Source: Eledone cirrhosa (taxonomy: Eukaryota; Mollusca; Cephalopoda; Octopoda; Eledonidae). Taken from it: a DNA stretch of 64,000 bases. Where the stretch lies: positions 119,919,870-119,983,869 of the forward strand of contig OZ024742.1 of the NCBI GenBank assembly GCA_964016885.1, in the 5' to 3' direction. Under the pieces are notes generated by a model. That model saw only the letters and a program-made list of their open reading frames with translations. It was not told where the DNA came from and did not search any database. Made by a program: the position numbers and the translations under genes. Of the stretch, positions 48,563-60,058 are shown in pieces (position 1 is the stretch's first letter; the number at the start of each line of letters is the position of its first letter).

Positions 48563-48750
48563 ATAATAATTGTTTCTACTTTTGGCACACGACCAGCAAT
48601 TATCCCAGTACATTACTGGTACTTTATTTCATTGACACCATAAGAATGAAAGGCAAAGTTAACCTTGGCGGGATTTGAACTCAGACCATAAAGGGCCGTA
48701 ACTATGCTGCAAAGCATGGCATCCGACCCTCTACTGTTTCTGCCAATTAA
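48563..48750 (-). mobile_element. OR2-like SINE, array copy 5
   Basis: 'attgtttctacttttggcac' to 'ctctactgtttctgccaatt', then (AAT)n. Confidence 0.85.
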
Positions 48751-48835
48751 TAATAATAATAATAATAATAATTTCATTTATTAGCCACAATACAAAGACA
48801 GGGACAGTGGGGGTTTACAATAATAATAATAATAA

Positions 48836-49020
48836 TAATTGTTTCTACTTTAGGCACAAGGCCAGCAATTACCCAGTGCATTACTGGTACTTTATTTTAT
48901 CGACCCCGTAAGGATGAAAGGCAAAGTTAAACCTGGGCGGGATTTGAACTCAGATCGTAAAGGGACGTAACTCTATGCTGGAAAGCATGGCGTCCGACCC
49001 TCTACTGTTTCTGTCAATTA
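48836..49020 (-). mobile_element. OR2-like SINE, array copy 6
   Basis: 'aattgtttctactttaggca' to 'ctctactgtttctgtcaatt'. (AAT)n on both sides. Confidence 0.86.
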
Positions 49021-49042
49021 ATAATAATAATAATAATAATAA

Positions 49043-49258
49043 TGGTTTCTGATTTAGTCACATGGCCAACAATTTTGGGGGAAGAGAAAGTTGATTAAAT
49101 TGACCCCAGTTTGTTACTGGTACTTTATTTTATAGACCCCGTAAGGATGAAAGGCAAAGCTAACCTGGGCAGTATTTGAACTCAAAATGTAAAGGGCCGT
49201 AACTATATGCTGCAGAGCATGTCATCCGATGCTCTACCAATTCTACCAATCCACTGCT
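49043..49258 (-). mobile_element. OR2-like SINE, array copy 7, long subfamily
   Basis: 'tggtttctgatttagtcaca', 'ttttgggggaagagaaagtt', 'gattaaattgaccccagttt', head 'ctaccaattctaccaatcca'. Confidence 0.83.
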
Positions 49259-49264
49259 CTTCAA

Positions 49265-49457
49265 TAATGGCTTCTGATTTAGGTACAAGACCAGCAATTT
49301 CAAGGAAGAGGAAAGTCGATTAAATCGACTCCTGTGTGTTACTGGAACTTTATTTTATTGATTTGGCAAAGATGAAAGATAGCCTCAGTGGATTTACACT
49401 GTAACTCTATGCTGCTAAGCATGTTGTCCATTGTTCTATTGATACTGCCAATTCAAA
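49265..49457 (-). mobile_element. OR2-like SINE, array copy 8, long subfamily, degenerate
   Basis: 'atggcttctgatttaggtac', 'aggaagaggaaagtcgatta', then a body with deletions to 'attgatactgccaattcaaa'. Confidence 0.75.
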
Positions 49458-49469
49458 TAATTCAATAAT

Positions 49470-49690
49470 AATATTAGGATTTCTGATTTAGGCACAAGGC
49501 CAACAATTTGAGGGAGGGAAAAGTCGATTAAATTGACACCAGTAGATTACTGGTACTATATTTTATCAACTCTGTAAAGATGAAAGGCAAAGCTAATCTT
49601 GGTAGGATTTGAACTCAGAACGTAAAGGGTTGTAACTGTATGCTGCAAAGTATAGTGTCTGACACTCTACTGATACTGCCAATCCACCGC
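49470..49690 (-). mobile_element. OR2-like SINE, array copy 9, long subfamily
   Basis: 'ggatttctgatttaggcaca', 'agggagggaaaagtcgatta', to 'actgatactgccaatccacc'. Confidence 0.8.
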
Positions 49691-49700
49691 CCTAAATTAT

Positions 49701-49892
49701 AATAATTGTTTCTACTTTAGGCACAAGGCCAGCAATTATCCCAGTGTATTACTGGTGCTTTATTTTATCGACGCCGTAAGGATGAAAGGCAAAGTTAAAC
49801 TTGGCGGGATTTGAAGTCAGACTATAAAGGGACGTAACTCTATGTTGCAAAGCATGGCACCAGACCCTCTACCGATACTGCCAATCCAATCT
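49701..49892 (-). mobile_element. OR2-like SINE, array copy 10
   Basis: 'aattgtttctactttaggca' to 'ctaccgatactgccaatcca'. Rightmost member. Confidence 0.86.
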
Positions 49893-50635
49893 AATTTTAT
49901 AAGAAAAAGGATAGCAGTAAATTGAAATGAGGGTAGTGGAAGAGTCATGGTAACCTGAAAAAAGAAGGGACTGCAACAACAGTTCAGTATATAACCAGAT
50001 TGTCTTTTAACACAAATAAATGAAAACAGTTTTTTTTTTACTGAAACATTCAGTACTTTTCCTCTCACTTTTATTATTAAAATAACAACGAAGAAGGTCA
50101 AAGTCAGATGTAAGCAACAACAACATCAACAACATATTTAAAAAAAACTTACCCCAAAAAACAATTGTTTTTTTTAATTCTGCTTTAACGTTTGCAAGAA
50201 AACTCATTAAAAAAAATTAAATAAAATATGATGAGGATGAAGATGATATGAAAAAGAATATTCTGATGTACAGACTGTTTCAGGAATAAAAATATTTGAC
50301 AGAAAAGTTAAATTCTTTCTCTTCCAATCAATCCTGAAAGCACAGTCTTAATATGTATCATTCACTTATTGTCCAAGCCAGATTCCTATTCTATACCATC
50401 TGCCACAATATTACGACTGTTTATGTACGCATGTATATTTGTGTGTAGGCAGGACCATTGTTAAGTAATAGGTAGAGGAGAGAATTATCTGAAACCAAAT
50501 AAAATACCCAACTTAATACAAGCAGATGGATAGATATTAAAAATGCCTTATATGTCTGAGAAATAAAACAGAGTCAAAGTACTGTCTTTTGTTTAATTCA
50601 TTACATAATTAAGATGATTATAAAGAGAAAGTATT

Positions 50636-50907
50636 TTAACCCTTTTGTTGTAGTGCACCTGAGCACTGTACACAATATTTTCATTATTATCATTATACTG
50701 AACTACCTGAAACCACACTTGGTTCAATGATATACAAAGTTGTATATTTTAAAGAGTATATGTTTTTCTAAAGATCTTCCATCATAATTTTATGTAAAGT
50801 TGAGCTTCAAATACCATTAACTCTTTCTAAAATTCTTGATTATTTTCAAAATGATTTGTAAATTATAGGCAGTGTCTTTCATTAGAAATATGATAACAAA
50901 AGGGTTA
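50636..50907 (+). mobile_element. piggyBac-like MITE, family A, with LINE 3' end insertion
   Basis: Left end TTAACCCTTTTG; right end 'attagaaatatgataacaaa' AGGGTTA. At about 50648-50690 it carries the L2/CR1-like 3' end 'gtagtgcacctgagcactgt' plus an ATT tail. Confidence 0.7.
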
Positions 50908-50975
50908 TGTAAGCCAAGAAATGTACCAAAGTAGCTCTATATTCCAGCTAACAAAATACTAATAAAAGATGTCAC

Positions 50976-51201
50976 ATAACCTTTTTGATACCAAATTGTT
51001 GGTTTCAAAGTGTTTATATTTACCTAAAAATCTTACACCATAGTTTTATGTAAGAACTTTTTAAGTGATGCTTTAAACACCAGAATAGTAATAAGAAAGT
51101 CATTTGTATTTCTAAATCCCTCCAAATTCTTGATTATTTTCAAAATTTATTTGAAATTCACAGGTAGTCTTTCATTAGAAATATAGTAATGAAAGGGTTA
51201 A
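50976..51201 (+). mobile_element. piggyBac-like MITE, family A, most complete copy
   Basis: Left 'ataacctttttgataccaaa', right 'attagaaatatagtaatgaa' AGGGTTAA, about 226 bp. Confidence 0.75.
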
Positions 51202-52366
51202 AAAGTGCATGAGATTAAAAAATAAAGCCATTACACTACTTCAACTCATAGGAACACGATTAAATTTTGAAGTGATGATAAAAATTATTTCTAAAATCCT
51301 TTAATTAAATAAACTTCCCAACAATTTTGATGGTAAGAAGTTTATTTGGATAATAGGATTTTGATTATGAAACCTATATAATCTGCATCAATTTAAAGTG
51401 AAGCAAAACCAACCCAATTTTCAATTCTGCTGGAACTGCTTCAGAGTTTCAATATCTCTTCAATAAATGTGGATTTCATTTTTAAAAAAGTATTCTTCAA
51501 TTCCAAATGAGAAATCACAATGGAATTGAAATACAGCTAAAAATATCAATCACATCTCTCTCTCTCTCATGCACACACACAAACAAAACCTGGCTTTAGG
51601 CATTACGTAGAATTTTATTATTTGTTACTTAGCATCTTTGTATAGTACATAGAGACTTGTAGGATTTTTCTGACATCTTTCTCTGCCCTGTACACTTTCT
51701 TATGCTTATAGATAGCACAATTTGCTTCTGAAAAAATATAATTATATAAAGAAATAAGGAAAATTGAATACTACCAGAAACAAAGAATTTCTCCATTCTA
51801 ATATGACCATATTGTGGGTTTTCCTCTCTTGTACTTATTTTACACAAAAATTAAAATTCTATGTAAGAGAGTAAAAAATATATATTTAAACAATATCTAG
51901 AATATAATATGGTTAGAATTAGACATAAATGAGGTAGCATCTTATCTAGAATTTTATACAATAAAAACCTTATCGAAAATAAGCTGTGTTGATTGGTATT
52001 TTGCTTTATCATTTTATGGTATAATAGATGTGCATGTGTGCATGAGGTAAACATTTAATCATGAGACCAGCAGTTTCAGCTTTTTATCTCACAAGCTTCT
52101 TTAGAGCTTGCGAGAGATCAAGTTGAATGGCAGGGCTCGAGGTTGGACCTTTACCACATCATTGTACCTACTCTGAAGCTCATCATACATCGAGTACAAC
52201 TTTGATTTGCAATTTTACTAATCTTTGCACCACAAACACTCCATATATACGCACACAAATATATATATTCTATATATTTGTTTTATATAAATACAGTATT
52301 ATAGGTGGGTTCCTGATGTATATCAGGAGGTGACCAGTCAAAAAGGTACTCAATACGTTAGTAGAG
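51202..52366. other. Intergenic sequence without firm features
   Basis: AT-rich. A minus-strand frame at 51735-51628 with an upstream T-rich acceptor and a downstream AATAAA was examined as an exon, but it has no recognisable homology. Confidence 0.4.
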
Positions 52367-52483
52367 TATAAGCATCTTTATTTTATTATAGAAGTAACTT
52401 CTACAGGACTAGAACTATTTCAATCTTACGAATGTAGAAGTCCTGTTGAAGTCATTCCTATAATAAAATAAAGATGCTTGTAT
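52367..52483. repeat. Inverted repeat with about 44-bp arms
   Basis: Left arm 'ataagcatctttattttatt' + 'atagaagtaacttctacagg' + act; right arm 'agtcctgttgaagtcattcc' + 'tataataaaataaagatgct' + tgta. Few mismatches, loop of about 28 nt. Confidence 0.85.
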
Positions 52484-54099
52484 TACATTGACTCATTGAT
52501 TTTCAGAGAATCTATAGGAAATTTTTAACAAGTCTATTACATAAAAATATTTACAAAAAATCATGGAAACCAATCCAACTCAACTATTTAGATGTATAAA
52601 ACATCAAAAGTTGGAAAGAAATACTTACCAAAAATAAGGAAAATATACAAGTAAAGAAACTGCCAAAAGTAGCCTCCCCTTACAAAAATAAAGAAAGAAT
52701 AAGAAAAATTAAGTTATACCATCTCTACAGGAGTTACCTCCTTTGAACAGAATCGTCTTATTAGTGCTGACAATTTCTCTCGCTCTCTTTCCTGCACGCA
52801 CACTAATTAAATTTAGTTCATGTGCGCATATATATATATATATATATATGTGTATGTGACAATGTCATGAGGGAAAAAAAAAAAGAACTAGAATTGATCC
52901 CAAATTGAAATGTTTTATTTCTTAACTTCCTATCGTTTAAATCCATATATATAAATATATGGCACCAGTTGTGTAGTCAGGTAGTATCCTTCATAGAGTT
53001 AATGGAGATGAAGATGATATAAAGATGGGTATTCTACTCAGTAGTAATAGTGCAGCAGCCCATTCTCACTGAGTTGAATGCAATATATTCCAAGAAATAC
53101 CAAATACATGTCTAACAATGTGAGCTAATTTTAAGAGATTTTTTTTTCACTCGCACAAAACACACAGATTGTCTCTCCTCCTCCTTCTTCCTTGTTGGTT
53201 TTAATGAAATATTTATTATATATATTTTTTTTTCATTTCAATCACTTTACTGTTGTCTATGCTATTTTCAGCATTTTGTGAATATGTTTCTAAGTATATG
53301 GAGTGTGTGTGTGTTTGTTTTCTTAGGTAAATGAATTTTTTTTTAAAACTTTTTTTTTTGCTTTGTGTTCCTTGTCTAAGTGGCAGGAGTTACTCTGTTA
53401 AAGGATAAGAAAATTAATTCCAAACTTAAAAGGGCAAAGTGTTGAAATTAATGTAAAACTTGTCTATGACAAGCAATGTCTTCATTTGTGTGTTTAAGTA
53501 GGTTTCTCATTGCTTGTGTGTTCTGTGTGTGTGCACACGTATGTGTGTACATATACATCTATGGAAAAGGCACAGATGTACACATGTATACATACAGACA
53601 CACCAATAAAGACCAAGGTCAGTCACTGGGTCGGCAGCTTGTAATTTGACAATAACAGTAACAACCAAAAAAAGTAATTTGTTAGGGAAAGGTAAATGAA
53701 GGGGTGGTGGGTTTGGGGTCTTATCAATTAATAAGAAAACGGAAATAGGGTTCATATTAATAAAGAATGCGTCAAACTAAACATAATTTTCCCTTCTCTA
53801 GGTCTGTTGATTTCTTTTGTTTTCTCATTGTATTTGTATTGATTCATCTCATTATTTCTTTCATGTAGTTGCTGCTGTTGCCACAGATTTCTGTAGTTTG
53901 TAGATTATTATCACAGGAATGTTTGTGAGGGTTTGAAGATGATATATCAAGATTAAGAAGAACAAAACATATAACAAGTGAAGTGGGTAAGGAGGCAACA
54001 GGTAGCATTAATGTCATTTCAACTCCACCTCTTTCCTCACTGCCAACTCTCCAGATCAAACCTAACTTTTGACGCCTCAAATGTCTAAAAGAATTCTTC
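52484..54099. other. Probable GALNT 3' UTR / intergenic sequence
   Basis: Downstream of the GALNT stop codon in gene direction. Includes a TA microsatellite at 52826-52850. No repeat family or further gene recognised. A possible small minus-strand exon at 52678-52629 was considered and not accepted. Confidence 0.4.
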
Positions 54100-54158
54100 T
54101 CACTGCCATTTCATGTCTGTAAGTATCCATTGTTGGCTAGGACTGTTATTACAGTTAC
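54100..54158 (-). CDS. GALNT1: GALNT terminal coding exon
   Basis: Acceptor 'aattttactttcag' then GT AAC TGT AAT. 18 complete codons plus the split Gly, stop TGA at 54102-54100. Contains the lectin SQQW motif. The last six residues are divergent, as is usual at the C-terminus of this family. Confidence 0.85.
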
Positions 54159-55371
54159 CTGAAAGTAAAATTTAAAACAACCATTAGATGAAAATAAACA
54201 AAAGAATGCAGTTTACCAAATAAGTATTATTGAAGAAGTTAGTAAGACCCAAAATGCAGACTTGGAGTAGTGGTTAAAGTGTTCACTTCATAATCATGAG
54301 GTCTCATGTTCAATCCTACTGCATGTGTCATTTACAATATTAATACAAGCTTATGATGGAAGGCAGGAGGCTGAATTAAGTGCAAGAATTGCAGAAGCTG
54401 GTGCAGTAATCAACCAGCTTCAGCATTCAGTAACCAGAAGAAGGGAGGTAGGTGTAAAAGCTAAACATGCTATCTTCAGTTCGGTTTTTGTGCCAACCTT
54501 ACCTATGGTCATGAATCTTTAGTAATGACCGAAAGAATATGATCACGAATACAAGCAGTGAAAATGGGATTCCTCCGAAGGGTCTTTGGAGTAAGGTTAC
54601 TTGATAAAGGGCGTAGCTCAGAGATCAGAGACACTCCAGGTAGAGCTGCTACATCTCCAAATTGAGAGATCATAGCTCCTATACTACAGGCATGTGGTTA
54701 GAATGTCTCAGGAAAGAATCGCTGGACAGATTTTATGGGCAAAACCAACCGGCAAGTGACCTAGGGGTAGACTCCGAGCAAGATGGTTGGATAACATCCA
54801 TGAGTTTGGCTGGTCACACTTGGGGATCAGTTGAAGTCGGTTGCTTCTAACAGGACCCACTGGAAAGAGTGTTTGAGGACTCTGCCCCCCATGACCCTCT
54901 CAGGAATAAGTGGGCAAAGAATAACACAAGTATGAGTCACTTACTATTGACTCAGATTAACAAAAAACCTGTGAATGATGGAAACTGTGAGGAAGCTAAT
55001 AATTCCAAGGACCAGCCTTGCCACATATTGAATCATGCTGATTCTGGCTGTGAATTATGTTAAGGGTACACATGTCTGTGGAATACTCAATTACTTACAT
55101 GTTAATCCATAAGACATATGTTCAGTTGACAAAATGACTGAATGTTCATTGTGTCAAGAGAGGATCCATAATTGAGCACATTTATATTCATTAAACACAT
55201 AAGGCATTGAAATAAATTAGATCTGAATATTAATTGAATTACTACCTAGATAAATATTTAAAAACAAAAATTAACTCCAATGAGTTAAAAAGGTTTTTAA
55301 ATTTCTAACCATATAAGAAATCTGTGTTTTCTGTCCCCACTTTCTCTCTCTAGATCCATCTCTGTACACAT

Positions 55372-55436
<65 letters not shown>

Positions 55437-56552
55437 CAGTTTCAGTGAGCTGTGATATGATATCTATGTAAATTTTACTAGGTTCTTATATAAAGACCAT
55501 CTTTTAAAACGGCTTTGACAGATAGTTACCGATAGACCTAATTTACTGATAAATTTGTCACGATTAAAGAACCTTCATGTTTGTCTGACCTTCAGAGCAC
55601 TAGAAACTTTGATCTTGGTTTAGATATTTCTCAGTAACTATGTAACTATGAATTACATCAAATAATGTAGAGCCTATGTCAACTTCCCCATAGATTTCTT
55701 TTTGATTTATATCTACTCTAGGTACCATAAAGTACTAATTCTAAATAAACTTGTAGTCTCATGTAATAAGCAGGATATTATTTTTGAATTTCAAATATTC
55801 TCAGTTTGTCCCTCTAAGTCTGACCATTCAATCATACAAAATTCAGATTACTTCCTCATAATCCAGATCAAGGCTTCTTTACTAACATTTCATTTTCAAT
55901 TTAATATAACATTACATTTCTTTGCTGGCAGGGAAAGCAGACATTAGATGATGATGATATATATCACAACCTACACTATCAAATTTGATGTTTTGTTTTT
56001 ACAAATAGAGAGAAAATCCTCTTATCAGTAGTAATGCGAAACTCTTCAAATCATTTTATAATCTGTTGATAATTGATACCAAATAACCCTGGTGACAACA
56101 GTTCTCAATCATCATAATCGTTATTTTACGTCTGCTTGAATGGAAGGGACAGGTCCTCTTCAGCACAGCATCTCTCAATTCGCCACAGGTCTTCATCATC
56201 TCCTCTGTGAGCTTCAGTGATCTGAAGTCAGCTCTCACCACCTCCGCCCATATTTTCCTTGGTCTTCCTCTACTGCATCTTTCTTCAATCCTTTTATAAT
56301 AAAATATTAGTGTCTTCTATAGTTTTCAGATCTGTATAATTCATCAGTCATTGGGGTCCAAGCTGTTGACCTCCTCATAGTGAGACCTGGAAACTGATCA
56401 CTGATCTTGATCAGGTGAATGACAACAACCTGAGCACATCTGTTCCACAGGAACTCAATACATATCTCAACTTCTTTGGATTATCTCATCCCCTTTCATC
56501 ACAAACTATTGCCACTGAATTTGTTGTGCAGTTTGTATTCATTTGCAATGTG

Positions 56553-56591
<39 letters not shown>

Positions 56592-57256
56592 TGTGTTCAT
56601 ATGTGAATGTATGTATAAATACAACTGTGGTTGTATATGTAGTGTGTGTTTGCTGCTATGAAAGTCAATGTACCTACTGTGTGTGGCATATACGTAGTGC
56701 ATTTATTTGGAGTGGGATTCTTCTTCATCTATTTTGCCTTCTTATTAATGAGAGGGTTGTGGAGGCAGAGTCTTAGATGCACCTTTCAGAACGTCCTATC
56801 AGAAGCAACCGCCTCCTCACTACCTCTCCCCCTTCAATCTACCCCACCTTTTTACTTTATTCCATTCTTTTCTTCTCATCTTGTAAATAAAGTGATGACA
56901 TTTCTATAGATATATTGTCTCTCTTGAAATATTAGTCTATATTACTCTTGGCAGCAAATCCACAGACTGAATTTTTCTACAAACTCTATTATGGCTGTTT
57001 ACTTTTCTCAGATTCTGGATTTTATGTGTTTATCAATCATTTACTGCAATGCATAAAGTTATTTGAAGTATAGAGTAACTTTCAATCCACCAATGACAAC
57101 ACTAACCTCTGAATCCACCAATCCCCTTTTAGTTGGATTAGTCAATTCTTATATTATAAACACTCAAAAAGACCTACCTATACTAGGGGTGTCCGAATCA
57201 TCAGCACTGGGTTTATCCAAACACTGGTTACTGTTTACATGTTTTAAACTCAATGT
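54100..57256 (-). CDS. GALNT1: Polypeptide N-acetylgalactosaminyltransferase, GALNT1/13-like, last two coding exons (partial)
   Basis: GALNTs transfer GalNAc from UDP-GalNAc to Ser/Thr of proteins in the Golgi, the first step of mucin-type O-glycosylation. They are type II membrane proteins with a GT-A catalytic domain and a C-terminal ricin-type lectin domain. Only the lectin end is in this window: exon 57256-57178 gives TLSLKHVNSNQCLDKPSADD then SDTPSI, and exon 54158-54100 gives (G)NCNNSPSQQWILTDMKWQ and a TGA stop. HVNSNQCLDK, the acidic loop, PSI, C-N and SQQW line up with the end of vertebrate GALNT1 and GALNT13, so this is one QxW lectin repeat. The splice phase (1) agrees. The catalytic domain must lie beyond 64000. 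Orthology to GALNT1 versus GALNT13 cannot be separated in an invertebrate; the symbol marks the subfamily. Confidence 0.88.
54265..55170 (+). mobile_element. OR1-like SINE split by a LINE fragment
   Basis: Head at 54265-54345 ('ttggagtagtggttaaagtg', B box 'catgttcaatcctactgcat') and body/tail at about 54960-55170 ('gccttgccacatattgaatc', 'aagggtacacatgtctgtgg'). The middle is a LINE RT tail. The same head-body order is continuous at 6462-6790, so the split is likely a later insertion. Confidence 0.55.
54346..54930 (+). pseudogene. Non-LTR retrotransposon RT C-terminal fragment
   Basis: In shifted frames: YGHESLVMTERI, KMGFLRRVFGVRLLDKGRSS, EIRDT, VVRMSQERIAGQILWAKPTG and ARWLDNIHEFGWSHLGIS. 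This is the conserved thumb-to-C-terminus of a LINE RT common in molluscs and fishes. Several in-frame stops. Confidence 0.8.
55370..55433. repeat. (CA)n/(TA)n microsatellite
   Basis: CACACA run followed by about 23 TA units. In the GALNT intron. Confidence 0.95.
56104..56290 (-). pseudogene. Non-LTR retrotransposon 3' tail fused to the GATGAT end
   Basis: The minus strand reads GRPRKIWAEVVRADFRSLKL, TEEMMKTCGELRDAVLKRTC then 'agacgtaaaataacgattat', 'gatgat'. This shows the RT C-terminus and the GATGAT-type end in one piece. Followed on the right at 56556-56588 by a TA microsatellite. Confidence 0.75.
57178..57256 (-). CDS. GALNT1: GALNT penultimate coding exon
   Basis: Acceptor 'ttttcattttgcag', 26 codons plus one base, donor ATAG|GTAGGT. 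Carries the CLD motif of the lectin repeat (NSNQCLDK). Confidence 0.9.
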
Positions 57257-58718
57257 CTGCAAAATGAAAAATAGACTGTTAATAAATTCTGCCAAAATTA
57301 ATGATATTAAATTTTAAAACAACAACAAATGATATCTGAAGCATACATTTTTTACTAATAACACTAGTAGAAAGAAATGTAACTATATGACTATGAACAG
57401 AATAAAAAGAATACTATAACTAGTCAAAGAAGTTCCTGTCTATTAACGGTTATCTCATGTCCTTAAGATTCTAATAGCCATTGCAGTAAAAATAATGTGT
57501 AAGTGGACATTTGAAGTGGAAAGAGCAACCCACATAGCAGAAAGACAAAAATGTTGTTTTCAACAATAATATATTTCTCTTTAGCACATTTGATAGCTAA
57601 TATTTTCTTGGGATTTGGGTTGAAGATGAGTTATATCTCAGCTAAATCCACAGGTAGTGTTACTATAACAGCTAACCAAACATCTCAAAGTGATATAAGG
57701 CTTTTGAATTATATTTGTGCAGCTAGAGCAATAGTGTTACAGTACTAGTCAACTAAAGTATATCATACGACATGTAACCAGCTGATATACTACAATATTA
57801 GTCAGTTTAAATATGCAATATAGCCTATTGAAGTACAAGTCAACTGATATATGAATAACTGAGAGGTTACACTTTGTTAAAACTGTCATAAACTGACTTT
57901 CCCTATATGACTGCAAGGGTAGTGAGACATATATAACTGGACACTAACATGATGTGCCAGATTTCTCTAAGATGTTGCAGCCTTATCACAAAAAATATGT
58001 TGATTCATCAAGAAAAGAATTACACACAAAATCACTAGATCATTGAAATTATATAAAGTTACATCTGAAAAACCAGCAATACTACACAATAATATACATT
58101 ACAAATTGATTTAACAGATAAACAAATCATAGGAATTATTCCATAATGTTTAAAAATGTAAAAAATATAAATTATTTTATATGAAAAATAGAAACTAAAT
58201 TTAAAATTCTAATATTTCAAATAATTCAGTAAAAATGTTTTCTTTTCTTTTGAGAATAATTTATAGCTAGCTTATTAGTTTTTGTCACCACAATGCTTTA
58301 AAATACCATAAAATAAATGGCCATAACTCAGTTTCAGTATAAAATAGTGATACACAAATTCTTCTCTTAAGCTGCTGACAATGCCAATTAGAATTAGAAT
58401 TCTCATGCTGTTTTAATGATTAGAAGATAATTTTGTTATAGTAGATAGATTTGTTAATAAAAGCATACATGTATTCAGAATTTTATGCAGATCTACTTAA
58501 ACTAGAGAACCACTATACCATCTTAAGTAGGTCAAGAGGAAATCTAAAAAATTATATAACTCTGTTTCCTTAAGAAATGTTTCTTCATCAAATTTATGGC
58601 ACTAACCAATTGGGACATTTGGGAAAATATAATTTTGAGACTAATGGAGCCACAAATTAAGATATATGATATGGGTGCATCATAATCCTCCCCCCTCCAA
58701 AAAAAAAAAAATCTATAT
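57257..58718. other. GALNT intron, no features recognised
   Basis: AT-rich sequence upstream (gene sense) of the penultimate GALNT exon. No further GALNT exon could be found up to 64000. Confidence 0.5.
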
Positions 58719-58935
58719 ATAACCCTTTAGCATTTAAACCAGGCATATCCGGCCAGAATTCTGACGTCTTTCTGTTCAAACTGGCTGCTCATACTGATGT
58801 TTAGGTATTGTTCTCAAAATAAATAATATCAAAATCTCATAGATTCAATACTATGTGAGATAATTGTGTGAGGTAAAGACTTTACTGTGAAAATATAATA
58901 GTAAATATAGAATAATGTAAATATTAAAGGGTTAA
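58719..58935 (+). mobile_element. TTAA MITE, family B, full length
   Basis: ATAACCCTTTAGCATTTAAA at the left, TAAATATTAAAGGGTTAA at the right; internal 'ataatatcaaaatctcatag'. Left TTAA changed to ATAA. Confidence 0.86.
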
Positions 58936-59049
58936 AACCACTGCCATATTGGATGATTCTAGACAGATTTTGAATAACAAAGAGCCAAAAATATATAACT
59001 CAATATATCAAGATACAATTAATTATATATATAATTGATTACATTATGT

Positions 59050-59219
59050 CACATGTTGATACATGTTATACGTTGATACATGTCGCATGCTGATACATGT
59101 CACATGCTGATACATATCACATGCTGATAAATGCCACATGCTGATAAATGCCACATGCTGATACATATCACATGCTGAAACATGTCACATATTAATATAT
59201 GTCACATGTTGATACATGT
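59050..59219. repeat. 17-bp minisatellite, 10 copies
   Basis: Unit cacatgctgatacatgt with variants (cacatgctgataaatgc, cacatgctgatacatat). Ten units fit exactly 170 bp. Confidence 0.92.
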
Positions 59220-59487
59220 TCTTTGCAGAGACTACAACTGCTAAAGTTTTCATTAAAATACCATACTAAAATTAAATGTCCCAAGTTTATGCATAAGAAT
59301 GGGTCTATTTGATTATTCATAAAAGCAATAGCTAAAATCTCAAAATCGATAGAGAAGATATGGTTTGTTGATAACACAGAGGTGTTATTACACATATGTA
59401 AGAATATTACACTTGATTCATTAGCTATTACAATAGTGGAGGTATGAGATGAAAACAAGCTCATTTTATTATTTCATATTCCACAAT

Positions 59488-59692
59488 ATAATGGTTTCTC
59501 ATTTAGGCACAAGGCCAGCAATTTGGCGAAAGGGGAAAGTTGATTAAATCGACCCCAGTGCATTACTGGTGCTTTATTTTATTGACCCCGTAAGGATGAA
59601 AGGCCAAGCTAACCTCAGAACATAAAGTGCCGTAACTCTATATTGCGAAGCATGTTATTCGACACTCTACCAATTCTGTCCATTCACAGCCC
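59488..59692 (-). mobile_element. tRNA-derived SINE, OR2-like, long subfamily
   Basis: 'aatggtttctcatttaggca', 'tggcgaaaggggaaagttga', 'cgaccccagtgcattactgg', with a deletion across the B-box region, head 'ctaccaattctgtccattca'. Confidence 0.8.
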
Positions 59693-60058
59693 TATATAAT
59701 AATAAACATCAAAGTAATTACTAAAGAAAAGTTGATGTTGCAATGTTTTATGAACCAATCCTAGTAATGATTTTTTTTTTTTACTTGGTAAGTCTGGAGG
59801 AAGGGACATTGCCCTTAGACTTTACAGACTGCAGACACACACACACACACACACACACAAAACATACATATTCTTCAAACCAAAAAGTTTAAATAAATGA
59901 ATCAGTGTAGTTGCTTTCACAACAACTCAACTTTCAAAAAAGATTAGGCAGGCAGCCAAACAATCTCAGATATAGATGACTAAAACTGAAATTAATTGTT
60001 ATACTCCTGGTAATCTGTTTGGGGGTGATATGAACAAGTATGAACAAGTATGAACAAA

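Noticed and set aside
51628..52678. Two candidate minus-strand exons (52678-52629 and 51735-51628) that would splice in frame to a membrane-like then lysine-rich tail ending LSNK and stop
   Set aside because: Phases fit and an AATAAA follows, but the peptides show no recognisable family, composition is what AT-rich DNA gives by chance, and they lie beyond the GALNT stop codon. Transcript data would decide.
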